A stretch of DNA of 10,079 nucleotides, from assembly GCA_015143735.1 (NCBI GenBank), contig VKHC01000279.1, forward strand, positions 3,796 through 13,874, read 5' to 3'. The number at the start of each line of letters is the position of its first letter. Within the stretch, counting starts at the first letter, position 1. This DNA is from Synura sp. LO234KE (Eukaryota; Sar; Synurophyceae; Synurales; Mallomonadaceae). The position numbers and the translations under genes were made by a program. Of this stretch, positions 1 through 6,720 are shown piece after piece. The notes under the pieces are model-generated. The model was not told the DNA's origin. It ran no database searches and worked only from the letters and a program-made list of their open reading frames with translations.

Positions 1-1
1 C

Positions 2-181
2 CACCCGCAGAGTACCTGTTCTGTGCCCGTTCACATCCTCGACAATGAAGAGTCTAAGTGTTGCGCTCATAGTGAACATGGAGACGACTCGAAGCCTTTC
101 TCCCTTCCGTTAATTGTGGGCCATAAAGCACTGGTAGTGCCCACACTTCGATACTCCGTAATATCGGCGGTCGCACTTTAA
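2..181 (+). CDS. Open frame entering from the left edge, possible C-terminal gene fragment
   Basis: A frame open from the window edge for 59 codons ends in TAA at 179-181. The predicted end reads LPLIVGHKALVVPTLRYS and then ISAVAL, a mildly hydrophobic C-terminus; the first half is rich in Cys, His, Glu and Asp. Codons mix third-position C and G as a real gene might. No domain is recognised and the start lies outside the window. The same frame reopens at 236-415 (59 codons) after two short interruptions, so an intron or a decayed gene is possible. It may also be a chance open frame, as the next 500 bases give no supporting structure. Confidence 0.25.
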   Translation, partial: HPQSTCSVPVHILDNEESKCCAHSEHGDDSKPFSLPLIVGHKALVVPTLRYSVISAVAL

Positions 182-746
182 TGCATACTAATGCCCCATC
201 CTGACTTCTCACCTGTCAGCATCAGAGTGAAGTAGGAATGGGAGTTGGAGACAGTATCACCTTCCATGAATTCTAGTTCTCTAGCAGGCAGCAATTATTC
301 GATGGACGAAATTAATACTACCAATGTTAAGATAATATTTAAGCATTTTTCAAATAGTGCTACCTCCGCTAAAGCTATCAGCACCAGATGGAGACGACGA
401 GAGGAAACGAGCTAAGAATAAGTCGCGATGACGTGCCTTGCTTCATGCAGTTCTCACGACTTCCTAGTACTGTACCTTCCTACTCATGACTCCAGTTTTT
501 ATCGTAAGACTATGTAAGTGATTGCCGAAAATCTAGTAGTTATTTATTAAGTAGAGAAATGAAATGAATGTGAAGTCACACGGAGGGACTAGACAGCACC
601 TTTACACTACTAATTCAATAACTATCCCCTATGTACCCAATGGCAAGTCCCATGACCAAGTAGGGGCATAGGGAGAAAGCCTGATGCCAGAGGGCAGGGA
701 AAATTCCTCCCCGGGGGTTTCGTCTTCATACGCGACAATGTCCCCA
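182..746. other. Intergenic stretch without a supported gene
   Basis: No long open frame with a start is present. The only notable coding-like stretch is 236-415 on the plus strand (59 codons, in frame with the open frame at the left edge). A short minus-strand frame at 629-844 overlaps the end of the larger minus-strand gene and is not otherwise supported. No tRNA-like arms or repeats were seen. Confidence 0.4.
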
Positions 747-2553
747 CTAAAGCAAGGGAAATCTCCACCTATGCAGATGCATCCAGGGGCGAGGAGAGGA
801 GACATATGTGAGTAGCATAGCGAGCGCAATCGAAGGAAAAGCAAAATGCAGCAGCAAGAAATAGGGCAAGAGGAAAAGCGTGTGGGTAGAACACTGATCG
901 CCGCAGGAAAGAGAAGACGCTAGAGGGCGAGACCGTTTTTCCCTCAAAAGAGTCGAGACACGTACGCAAGAAAAAACCAGGAGATCGCTGTGAACGGGAC
1001 TGGAGCGCCAGGGAAGACCAGGACCTCCGTTGACACGCACGCTCAGAGGACCAGAACTGGTGCAGTCCAAAGCTGGGGTCCGGATTGGGAGCGTCGGAAG
1101 AGGCGGCGCTGTTATACGCGGCGGAGCATCACTATAGCCTCCCGATGGCAATTCCGCCCTGTCGACAAGCTGGTAGATGAGTGGAAGGCGCTCCTCGTCC
1201 GGGAGTATGAAGCTGGAATACAAGGCCAGCCAGGCTTCTTCCACATAGGATATGAGTTCTTTCCACAAGGGGCTAATGAGCTCGTCCCACAGCACTTGAC
1301 CATAGGGCTCGAAACGTCTCTCAAGACGATCCATTTGATCAAAGGAGAAATGACCCAGCCACCTGCTGGAACAGTGGCTTGGGTCCTGCAATGCTTCAGA
1401 GTGCAGCAAGAAGAACGTCGTCGTTTTCTTGGAAGCCTGCCGTCGTGAAAGGCTAAAAGATGGTCGGCAACATGTCGCTGCAGACACGGATGTCAAGGCT
1501 GGCAAAATCTTTTTTCAGTTCAAATATCGATGAAGTGATCTTAAAGGCAAACCTGTAGAGCCAACCCCCTTCGAAATATATGATCTTGGAGGAAGTATCC
1601 CGTGGGTCTCAAATTGTTGGGACAGCTGTCCGGAGATCTGCAAGTCCTCCAAAATCTTTTTAATCAGCGTCTCTGGTGTGAGAAGTTCCAAAATTTCCTG
1701 AGTGTGCCTTCTCGGAGAGGTGACGCTGTCGGCGATACACTCGCTCGTTGTAATCCATATCTGTGAGCCGAGCCGTCCGAAGAAGTGGAGGCTTCAGCTT
1801 TTCCGCCGCAAGAAATCGATTATGCTTCCAGATGGATGTCAGGTGCTTGACATGTGCGGCGTCATCCCAGGGGAGACCATACCTAGCAGCCGCAGTGGCT
1901 CCTACGACGATCGACTCACGAAGTGAAGCCCGGTCCGGATGTTTATCCCATGCCGCGCGGGTACGGGAACTTATTTCCGGGTTGGGCTGGAAAACGTGAT
2001 CAGTCGCGCGGGGGTGGACTGTCTTCTCATGCGGCTCGTGCGGCGCAAGAGGAACATAATAGTCCTGTTTTCCTTGCGGACAGAGAGGATGCAACGCTGC
2101 AGTTGGCTAACTACCTCTTCCCGTGTCTTTCTGCATGTGGAAGCCCTGGTTCAAAGTTGTCGCTAGGCCTCGCTGCAAATATTGCTGAAAAGTCTCTTCA
2201 TCGGAACATGCGGAGGTCAAGAAGAGTTCCGTGGGACTTTTCATAGTCTTCGAGAATTCTGAAGTCAGCCCATTTACTGAAGAACCACAATTGTTATGGT
2301 GATTGATCAAATCTTGGTGGTTCAAAGTCGTATCGAGAACTCTTGACAGATATTGCTGATAAGCAGCGTCGTCAGAATATAAGACAGGCGATGATTTTTG
2401 TGGGGCGTTCATATTTGCCATAGCTCCAAACTTAAAGCGATTCGCAGCAGCAATGGTCGCCCCAGAAGCTCCCTCGAAGTTTTTGGATATAGGAAATCCA
2501 AAGATTTTGTCTCGGTCAGGGTTGAGCTGGCTGAGAGCATAAGGTCCAGCCAT
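747..2553 (-). CDS. Hypothetical multi-exon gene, about 555 codons, or a pseudogene of it
   Basis: The start is the ATG at 2553-2551, in a good context (CCCATGG). The first frame runs to 1660, broken only by TAG at 2109-2107. A second minus frame, open from 1793, carries a convincing stretch (residues EILELLTPETLIKKILEDL) and then TGA at 1517-1515, after which the same frame stays open to TAG at 749-747. All three interruptions are removed by candidate GT..AG introns at 2114-2073, 1740-1698 and 1552-1499. The resulting 1668-nt coding sequence is a whole number of codons. The N-terminal part holds a duplicated motif, the middle is charged, and the Trp-rich stretch with DRLERRFEPYGQVLWDEL lies near 1330-1270. 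The last 100 or so codons are Pro/Ser/Leu-rich and less certain. I do not recognise the family. A pseudogene with two stops and one frameshift is the main alternative. Confidence 0.5.
1499..1552 (-). other. Candidate intron 3 (54 nt)
   Basis: Minus-strand ACAG|GTTTGC at 1552 to TTTTGCCAG at 1499. It removes TGA at 1517-1515 and is 18 codons long, so the frame before (ending GVGST) and after (ALTSVSAATCC) is the same. A CTGAA sequence about 20 nt before the acceptor could serve as a branch site. Other acceptors (CTGCAG, TTTTAG, GGCAG) lie shortly downstream, so the exact 3' end is unsure. Confidence 0.4.
1698..1740 (-). other. Candidate intron 2 (43 nt)
   Basis: Minus-strand GTGTAT at 1740 to CACTCAG ending at 1698. 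Coding quality moves from the first frame to the next one at this point. A 43-nt intron (one more than a multiple of three) in phase 0 gives exactly that frame change, joining ...DMDYNER to EILELLTP. Other upstream donors tested by eye (GTGAGT at 1919, GTATGG at 1882) give the wrong frame with this acceptor. A one-base indel is the alternative. Confidence 0.35.
2073..2114 (-). other. Candidate intron 1 (42 nt)
   Basis: Minus-strand GTAGTT at 2114 to GCAAG at 2073, with a pyrimidine-rich stretch (CCTCTCTGTCC) before the acceptor. It contains the only stop codon (TAG, 2109-2107) in the first 297-codon frame. Its length is divisible by three, so removing it joins ...KDTGRG to KQDYYVPL in frame. 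At 42 nt it is short even for a fungal intron, and no strong branch-point match is seen. The alternative is a nonsense mutation. Confidence 0.35.
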
Positions 2554-2642
2554 GGGAAATGCGACTTGATTTGGTAGCGCTCCGAAAAGTAACCGAGGCG
2601 GAGAATCAAGATTGACACCAAATTTTTGATATGAAATTGTTG

Positions 2643-2674
2643 TCGAGAAATTAAATATTCGAGAAATTAAATAT
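2643..2674. repeat. Perfect 16-bp tandem duplication, AT-rich
   Basis: TCGAGAAATTAAATAT occurs twice head to tail (2643-2658 and 2659-2674) with no mismatch. It lies 90-120 bp upstream of the ATG of the minus-strand gene. Read on the minus strand it gives ATATTTAATTTC, so it may supply TATA-like promoter sequence for that gene; that role is inferred. Confidence 0.85.
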
Positions 2675-2712
2675 TTTATCTCTATCTGGATTCAGTTGGC
2701 TTGGAAAGTTGG

Positions 2713-2751
2713 TCCAGGCCGTGGTTTTTGATTAACTAATCCAGGCCGTGG
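2713..2751. repeat. 12-bp direct repeat TCCAGGCCGTGG
   Basis: TCCAGGCCGTGG is found at 2713-2724 and again at 2740-2751, 27 bp apart start to start. The copies are GC-rich inside an otherwise AT-rich intergenic stretch. Function unknown; it could be a duplicated protein-binding site upstream of the minus-strand gene or a trace of an insertion. Confidence 0.8.
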
Positions 2752-2806
2752 GTAATGCCTTGGGAGACTTCCCTTCATCTTCCTGAAGCTTAACTGAATT
2801 TTCTAA

Positions 2807-2962
2807 TGTTTGGTTTTTGGGTTTGGTTTCAAGTTCAAGCGTTCGATTTTCGAAGCTCTGCATGTCCGAGTCTTTGGCGACCGAAATTTTAAAGGTTTAA
2901 ATAACAACGATTTAAAACCATATTGGCGAATTCTGAGTCGAAACCTATCAGAACTGGAGTAG
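2807..2962 (+). pseudogene. Short anonymous open frame, possible repeat-derived fragment
   Basis: Fifty-one codons open between TAA (2804-2806) and TAG (2960-2962), with no Met start at the beginning. The product is basic and aromatic, with a stretch FGDRNFKGLNNNDLKPYW and then RILSRNLSELE; the frame reopens for about 16 codons after the stop. No family is recognised. A minus-strand frame at 2803-3000 overlaps it and neither is clearly the real one. It sits between the gene and the LTR-like region. Confidence 0.2.
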
Positions 2963-3056
2963 AAAAAACCTATGATGTGGATCGGGACGAAAACCGCCAC
3001 TCGTTGTTAAACCTAGACTATCTAAGTGATAACACTAGCTGTGTAAGTGATAGCAA

Positions 3057-3325
3057 TATAGTCGGTCCGTCCAAATCTTGACCACGTCAACCAGTGCGAC
3101 GACCGCCAAAGTTAACCGTTCAAGAACTTAATTCAGCCTCTCAAGTTCCCAGTAACCGACTATAGTCGCTCGGCGAGTTTAAATTCTTACCGAGAGTAGT
3201 CGGACCGACTCCTTCTTCCAAGTAAAAATTATCTTTGTAATTTTTGAGAGTCGGACGGACTACTACTCTATGGTTGGGATTATGATTTTGCTTTTTTCCA
3301 CACAACTATAGTCGGTCTAACTATA
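3057..3325. repeat. Cluster of AGTCGG palindromic motifs
   Basis: Five variants of one motif fall within 270 bp: TATAGTCGGTCCGTCC (3057-3072), the perfect palindrome CGACTATAGTCG (3157-3168), the near-palindrome AGTCGGACCGACT (3198-3210), AGTCGGACGGACTA (3249-3262) and ACTATAGTCGGTC (3305-3317, followed by TAACTATA). Such dispersed palindromes resemble U3 enhancer or binding-site repeats of LTR elements. The role is inferred. Confidence 0.75.
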
Positions 3326-3340
3326 ATTACTCCGGCTAAA

Positions 3341-3372
3341 GCGAAGAATTAAGTTGCTTCGCTTGACGAAGC
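3341..3372. repeat. Two mutually exclusive hairpins
   Basis: GCGAAG (3341-3346) pairs with CTTCGC (3357-3362), and the overlapping GCTTCG (3356-3361) pairs with CGAAGC (3367-3372). The shared central arm means only one hairpin can form at a time. It lies inside the LTR-like region upstream of its TATA box. Confidence 0.6.
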
Positions 3373-3501
3373 TACTTTTGCGACGGTGCCAAAACATATC
3401 TATGACCTTTTTTAGCTAAGTTTATCTTTTCAAAAAAATATCTAAGTCTTTTACTTCGCGGATTCCGCGTGGTTTAACCTCCGAATTCGACTAAAGGCCT
3501 C

Positions 3502-3509
3502 TATATAAA
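3502..3509 (+). promoter_or_regulatory. TATA box of the LTR-like region
   Basis: TATATAAA is a consensus TATA element, on the same strand as the LTR-like block A. It is followed at once by the first copy of a 14-bp repeat (3507-3520). Transcription from it would run rightwards. The start site is not visible. Confidence 0.4.
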
Positions 3510-3604
3510 CTAAGTCCTCTCGTTTGCCCATACCCCTAGTGTAATTTGCCAATCTGGCTCATATGGGTGCTTAGCATTATATGCTTTTTTAAACTAAGTC
3601 CTCT
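3507..3604 (+). repeat. 14-bp direct repeat AAACTAAGTCCTCT
   Basis: Exact copies at 3507-3520 and 3591-3604, 84 bp apart start to start. The two copies flank the block CTGGCTCATATGGG that is shared with the other LTR-like sites. Confidence 0.8.
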
Positions 3605-3858
3605 ATGACACCACTAAGCATTGGACCGTCAAGGAGACAGCACTCCGGCTTTATCGCAAGCTGCAAGTTAAAAAATTGCAATCAAGAAGAAAACAGGACA
3701 AGATAGTTATTGTCATGATCGTCAAGGAGATAGAAATCCAATTATATTCTTTATGGCAAAGGGAATCCAGGCCTCCAGTCAACTTAATTCTGACAGAAGA
3801 TAAAATATTCAGATCCACTTCTGCGCAAAAATTAGGTTTGCAGCAGAGGACAAATTAA
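3598..3858 (+). CDS. Anonymous 86-codon open frame following the LTR-like region
   Basis: Open from after TAA (3595-3597) to TAA at 3856-3858; the first internal initiation candidate is a TTG at 3676, and no early ATG exists. The product is very basic, with RLYRKLQVKKLQSRRKQDK near residues 19-37, then IVIVMIVKEIEIQLY and SRPPVNLILTEDKIF. Its place directly after a possible LTR end would suit a gag or leader remnant of the same element. There is no diagnostic motif to prove this, and it may be fortuitous. Confidence 0.25.
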   Translation, partial: VLYDTTKHWTVKETALRLYRKLQVKKLQSRRKQDKIVIVMIVKEIEIQLYSLWQRESRPPVNLILTEDKIFRSTSAQKLGLQQRTN

Positions 3859-3964
3859 CTTCGAATTTAAGCATATCGCAAAATTGATTTGGCAAAACTC
3901 TTTTGATATTACATTAACCACTTTTCAACCATTCAAAATGTAAGCTAGGTAAGAAAATTTCAGC

Positions 3965-4321
3965 TCAGTTTCCTGCTACAATCCTCAACTTTGGCGGGAG
4001 TCGGGAGAATCCGGCAGCTTTAAATACAAGCCTCAAATTAACCAATAGTCTTACTTTGGGTGTGAGCTCATGCGCAGTATAACCCGGCTGAATCGGATAC
4101 TTCTTACAGAGGGAAATTGAAGTTATGCCAGAAGAAGAAGTGAACAAAGGTTGGGAATCTGCTTCCGATCTTAGATTTGTGTAACATTTGAAGATAAGTA
4201 CACATTCGTGGTCTATGATTTGTGCAGGAACCTTGCTGCAAAAATCAAGGGCATCCTTCTTAAAACCTAGACACGATAGAGAGCGCCTCCTGTCCCGTTG
4301 AATTAATTGATGGAAACGCAT
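3965..4321 (-). CDS. Hypothetical small ORF, 118 codons
   Basis: ATG at 4321-4319 and TGA at 3967-3965. The product begins MRFHQLIQRDRRRSLSCL, carries spread cysteines (CSKVPAQIIDHEC, CKKYPIQPGY) and ends in a Leu/Val/Arg-rich tail with KVRLLVNLRLVFKAAGF. No known domain is recognised. The opposite strand also holds open stretches, for example FPATILNFGGSRENPAALN from about 3968, so strand assignment is not secure. Upstream bases show no distinctive promoter. It could be the remnant of a repeat, like its neighbours. Confidence 0.3.
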   Translation of the reverse strand: MRFHQLIQRDRRRSLSCLGFKKDALDFCSKVPAQIIDHECVLIFKCYTNLRSEADSQPLFTSSSGITSISLCKKYPIQPGYTAHELTPKVRLLVNLRLVFKAAGFSRLPPKLRIVAGN

Positions 4322-4472
4322 CTCTGATCTCGCTGCGATCGGAATGGCGCATCTGTTTTAGAAGCGGCGTGACTCTTTAAGACGAATTCTATATGTCTAA
4401 GGAAGCTGGCTCTGTTGTTTGCCCTTCTAAATAGCAGCTTCCATGGGGAGACCTACTCAGATTTTGAACTTC

Positions 4473-4700
4473 TTAATTGTCGAGCGTCTTTCCTTCAAGC
4501 CCTTCAACGCAACTCTTGCTCAAGATTTTCAAGGAAGCACCTTTGCGGAATCGTCTCTCGAAACACTTGGACTTACGAGCAATCTTCGTCGTGTCGATGA
4601 CGACGCCAGCCGCTCCTTCCGATTTGGTTTGGATTCTTCTCCCTAACACAATTCGATTATATTGAGACCATTGGCTCAGTGACTGGGAATATCGTGAAGG
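4473..4700 (-). CDS. Met-less 75-codon minus-strand open frame
   Basis: Open from after TAG (4703-4701) to TAA (4475-4473). The product is strongly basic in its middle: SEGAAGVVIDTTKIARKSK is followed by CFERRFRKGASLKILSKSC and ends EGLEGKTLDN. This looks more protein-like than the three plus-strand frames overlapping it (4415-4600, 4443-4646, 4477-4665), but no family is recognised and there is no start codon. It could be an internal exon or a fragment of a degraded repeat. Confidence 0.25.
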   Translation of the reverse strand, partial: PSRYSQSLSQWSQYNRIVLGRRIQTKSEGAAGVVIDTTKIARKSKCFERRFRKGASLKILSKSCVEGLEGKTLDN

Positions 4701-5013
4701 CTACCCGCTCTAGTGCAAGATTATCATAGGATTGGTCGCCACGTCGTGAACGAACGCCAAGCTTAACATTCGCGAGGCAAAGAAACGATACTCCGGGGGC
4801 ATTTACCGGATCACTCCTGTCAGGCGGATCCCCACGTATCCAGCGCAAGCGCTTCCAACATGGCGGCCCCCTCCACGACTAAGCCCATACGCAGCACTTC
4901 GTAGTCCGACGGCCGGATTCAAGTACCCCACGGATGGTGAGGAGCATGTCCCTACAGTGGTATTCTGCGTTAGCATAGTGCTTCGATTGGGAACTTGCCT
5001 TCTCTTCGGCCAT
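4657..5013 (-). pseudogene. Minus-strand frame of 119 codons with one internal stop
   Basis: ATG at 5013-5011 opens MAEEKASSQSKHYANAEYHC and continues to CCVWA, where TAG (4881-4879) interrupts. The same frame then stays open to the stop at 4659-4657 through NVKLGVRSRRGDQSYDN. Three bases or so before the stop another frame also reads well (VVEGAAMLEALALDTWG), so a frameshift is possible. It lies antisense to a longer plus-strand open frame and one of the two is presumably chance. Confidence 0.2.
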
Positions 5014-5307
5014 ACTGATCTTCGTCGGTGTGGTGGTCTGCCCCGCCTGCTTTTGCTGGCATCACTGGCGTTTACAGTGGCACCGCCTTACTGCCTCACG
5101 ACGACGTCATGACCCTCCTCTCTGGTTCCTTTATCGGCGCGTTCACCTCTATTTAGTTGGGGACGTCGGTGTACCATCCCCGAGGGAGGACTTCGTATGC
5201 CTCCGGGTGAAGGCCTTCCCTTTCCAACCTGCGACATCGGATTAACAACCTGCGGCGGTACGCGGCACCACTACAGCAGTTTACCGCATATATCTGATTC
5301 GTTTTAG
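4750..5307 (+). pseudogene. 186-codon plus-strand frame with one stop, GC-rich island
   Basis: The frame is open from after TGA (4747-4749) for 120 codons to TGA at 5110-5112, then for 64 more to TAG at 5305-5307. There is no ATG in the first part. It begins TNAKLNIREAKKRYSGGIYR, has a Pro-rich stretch (RIPTYPAQALPTWRPPPRL), then FKYPTDGEEHVPTVVFCVSI and a hydrophobic Leu-rich segment (LPRLLLLASLAFTVAPPY) that could span a membrane. The local GC content is visibly higher than the flanks, which lowers stop frequency and makes chance openness likelier. A third frame here also shows coding-like patches (FAGITGVYSGTALLPHDDVM). Identity unknown. Confidence 0.25.
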
Positions 5308-5343
5308 CAGTATCCTTTTAGTATATCTGCACACAATATCATT

Positions 5344-5390
5344 CAATATTGGATCATTTTAATGCTCGGTTGTCATTATATGCTTTTTTT
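5344..5390 (+). mobile_element. LTR-like fragment, block C
   Basis: CATTATATGCTTTTTT at 5374-5389 is identical over 16 bases to 3575-3590 in block A. The preceding bases also align with gaps: CAAT, TGG, TCAT and TGCT occur in the same order in both. It is in the same orientation as block A. The rest of block A (AGTCGG cluster, TATA, 14-bp repeat) is not evident upstream here, so this is at most a diverged or truncated copy. It marks the left boundary of the G-skewed block. Confidence 0.35.
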
Positions 5391-5444
5391 CACCACCATC
5401 TCATTATAGAAGCGACTGCTAGCGATAAGTGAGTATTGCCATGA

Positions 5445-5645
5445 CTATAACGGAACCAAAGAGATGTGTTTTTGGTTGGGACTCGTAAGGAATTTGCAAC
5501 CAATGAAAGTTTCGTAGAAATTCTTCTTGAAGATGACTAAGTGTGATATGAGTGGGATTGGATATTGATATTGATAGGGTGGTCTGTGGGCGAGACTACC
5601 CAGTGTGAGTGTAGGGGTTAAGGGATACGATGTTTTGTATCTGTA
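5445..5645 (-). pseudogene. 66-codon minus-strand fragment at the end of the skewed block
   Basis: Open between TAA (5648-5646) and TAG (5447-5445). The product reads TLTLGSLAHRPPYQYQYPIP and then LVIFKKNFYETFIGCKFLTS. It has no start and no recognised motif. By position it would be the 3' end of the decayed minus-strand element. Confidence 0.2.
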
Positions 5646-5939
5646 TTAGTTATTGAAGCAAATCATAAATGTCACTGGATATGATTCGAGCAATGAGGCT
5701 AACGACTGATAAAACTTCGTCATGTCATGGGATGGAGTTTAGTCGACGACTGCGAAGTTCATAATTGCCAGAGAGTGTTATCGTTGAAGTTGGACTTATA
5801 TTTGGTCAATCAGTGTTGTGACCTTGTGTGTTGAAGGTTACACTAGGCAAGATCAAGATCTAAGAGTTAGGGCACATCGCTGCGTGATTGACGATAGCAA
5901 TTGGGTTCTAAATAGAGATCAAAACGTCCTAATTGACCT

Positions 5940-6293
5940 ATGGTGGAAGAGTCGGATGTAGTTAGAGATTGTCGTGTAAAATCTGCAACCTCACGGCACA
6001 TTTCTCATGTCATGTGGGATTTCGGCTGTATTCAATGTACTTATATAGAGCTGCCACAAGTGTTTCTCACCCGTGCTTTCACATCTATAGGCTGCGTGAA
6101 GTGTGTGAAGAAGAAAGAAAGGTACGTTCAGTGTTCACGAAGAAGAAAGTTAGATCAATGTTCACGTTATCGAAAAGAGAAATATCAATTTGATATAGTT
6201 GTGTGCTATTGGAAATATTATGCAGCTAAGGAATCTGGACCGGTGAGATCTAACACGGCTGAGTTAGGACCTTGGGATGCGTGTTATAGTTGA
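5940..6293 (+). other. Plus-strand open frame of 117 codons, probably fortuitous
   Basis: ATG at 5940 to TGA at 6291-6293. The product is Cys-, Lys- and Tyr-rich with repeated QCSR (YVQCSRRRK, LDQCSRYRK) caused by the tandem DNA repeat at 6107-6165. It runs against the presumed coding strand of the surrounding block and has no recognisable domain. It is listed because it is the longest plus-strand frame in the block, but I doubt it is a gene. Confidence 0.15.
6107..6165 (+). repeat. Imperfect tandem duplication of about 30 bp
   Basis: GAAGAAGAAAG followed by a TTCAGTGTTCAC-type end occurs at 6107-6138, and a shorter copy (GAAGAAGAAAG then TCAATGTTCAC) abuts it at 6139-6165. The second copy lacks about 5 bp. 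It looks like replication slippage in a purine-rich tract. Confidence 0.65.
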
Positions 6294-6450
6294 GGTTTGA
6301 CGAGGAGATGATTGTTGATTTTATTTGAGTAGTCACGTAAAGAGAAATGACGGGAGAAGTTGAAAACACGCATTGTCGGAGGCGGTTTAGAGCAGCGAGT
6401 AACCAGAGACGAAACAGTGCAATTATGAAGTCACCTGTGTTTAGCCGTGA

Positions 6451-6720
6451 TTAGAGGTTGTTGTACTGACGAGAGGATTGCCCAGGGTCATTGACACGGG
6501 CGCCGATCGCACGAAGATGTTGAAGAAGTGCAGTTTCCTTCTCTGGAAGCAAGGAAAATAACTCGATTCGTTGCCTCAGTAATATTGAATGAACTCGGGG
6601 ATGGTCTGAAATTTCAGGAGATCTGAGTGTGCCTTTTGAAAGGTAATAACATAATGATTTTAAGGTAGAAATATGGATAGGAGTTGTCGTTTGCAGTGAT
6701 TGAGTATGACGGGTTTTAGT
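6451..6720 (-). pseudogene. 89-codon minus-strand coding remnant
   Basis: Open from after TAG (6723-6721) to TAA (6453-6451), with no Met start. The second half is the most protein-like patch of the skewed block: PRVHSILLRQRIELFSLLPE and then KETALLQHLRAIGARVNDPG, an alternating Leu/charged pattern suggesting helices. A neighbouring frame just upstream starts with ATG at 6930-6928 in a fair context and reads MSQIANMPTDPLTARTIPGE, LQANAAKNSP before a stop, so the two may be parts of one frameshifted protein. No family recognised; gag-like or integrase-tail origins are both guesses. Confidence 0.3.

Larger units (their letters stand above)
3023..3617 (+). mobile_element. LTR-like region (solo or 5' LTR of an unknown element), block A
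   Basis: The stretch has the look of an LTR: a U3-like part with repeated AGTCGG palindromes (3057-3325), a TATA box (TATATAAA, 3502-3509), and about 45 bp further the block CTGGCTCATATGGGTGCTTA. That block recurs inverted near 9839-9859, and its continuation CATTATATGCTTTTTT recurs at 5374-5389. A 9-bp repeat, TAAGTGATA (3023-3031 and 3044-3052), lies near the probable left end, and CACTAAGCA near 3617 is a possible right end, followed by TTGGACC, where a primer-binding site would start. Exact ends are inferred and no target-site duplication was established. Known LTR logic (U3 repeats, TATA, then R) supports the reading. Confidence 0.45.

Noticed and set aside
747-969. Leu/Phe-rich stretch at the end of the minus-strand gene as a membrane anchor
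   Set aside because: The hydrophobicity comes from a purine-rich plus-strand tract read in antisense, and this exon end is the least certain part of the model.
4415-4665. Three overlapping plus-strand frames of 61-67 codons
   Set aside because: They are mutually exclusive, show no motif, and the antisense frame 4700-4473 is at least as coding-like.
5969-6193. CKICNLTAHFSCHVGF, reminiscent of a zinc finger on the plus strand
   Set aside because: Spacing fits no known finger, the frame lies against the presumed coding strand, and the rest of the product is not finger-like.
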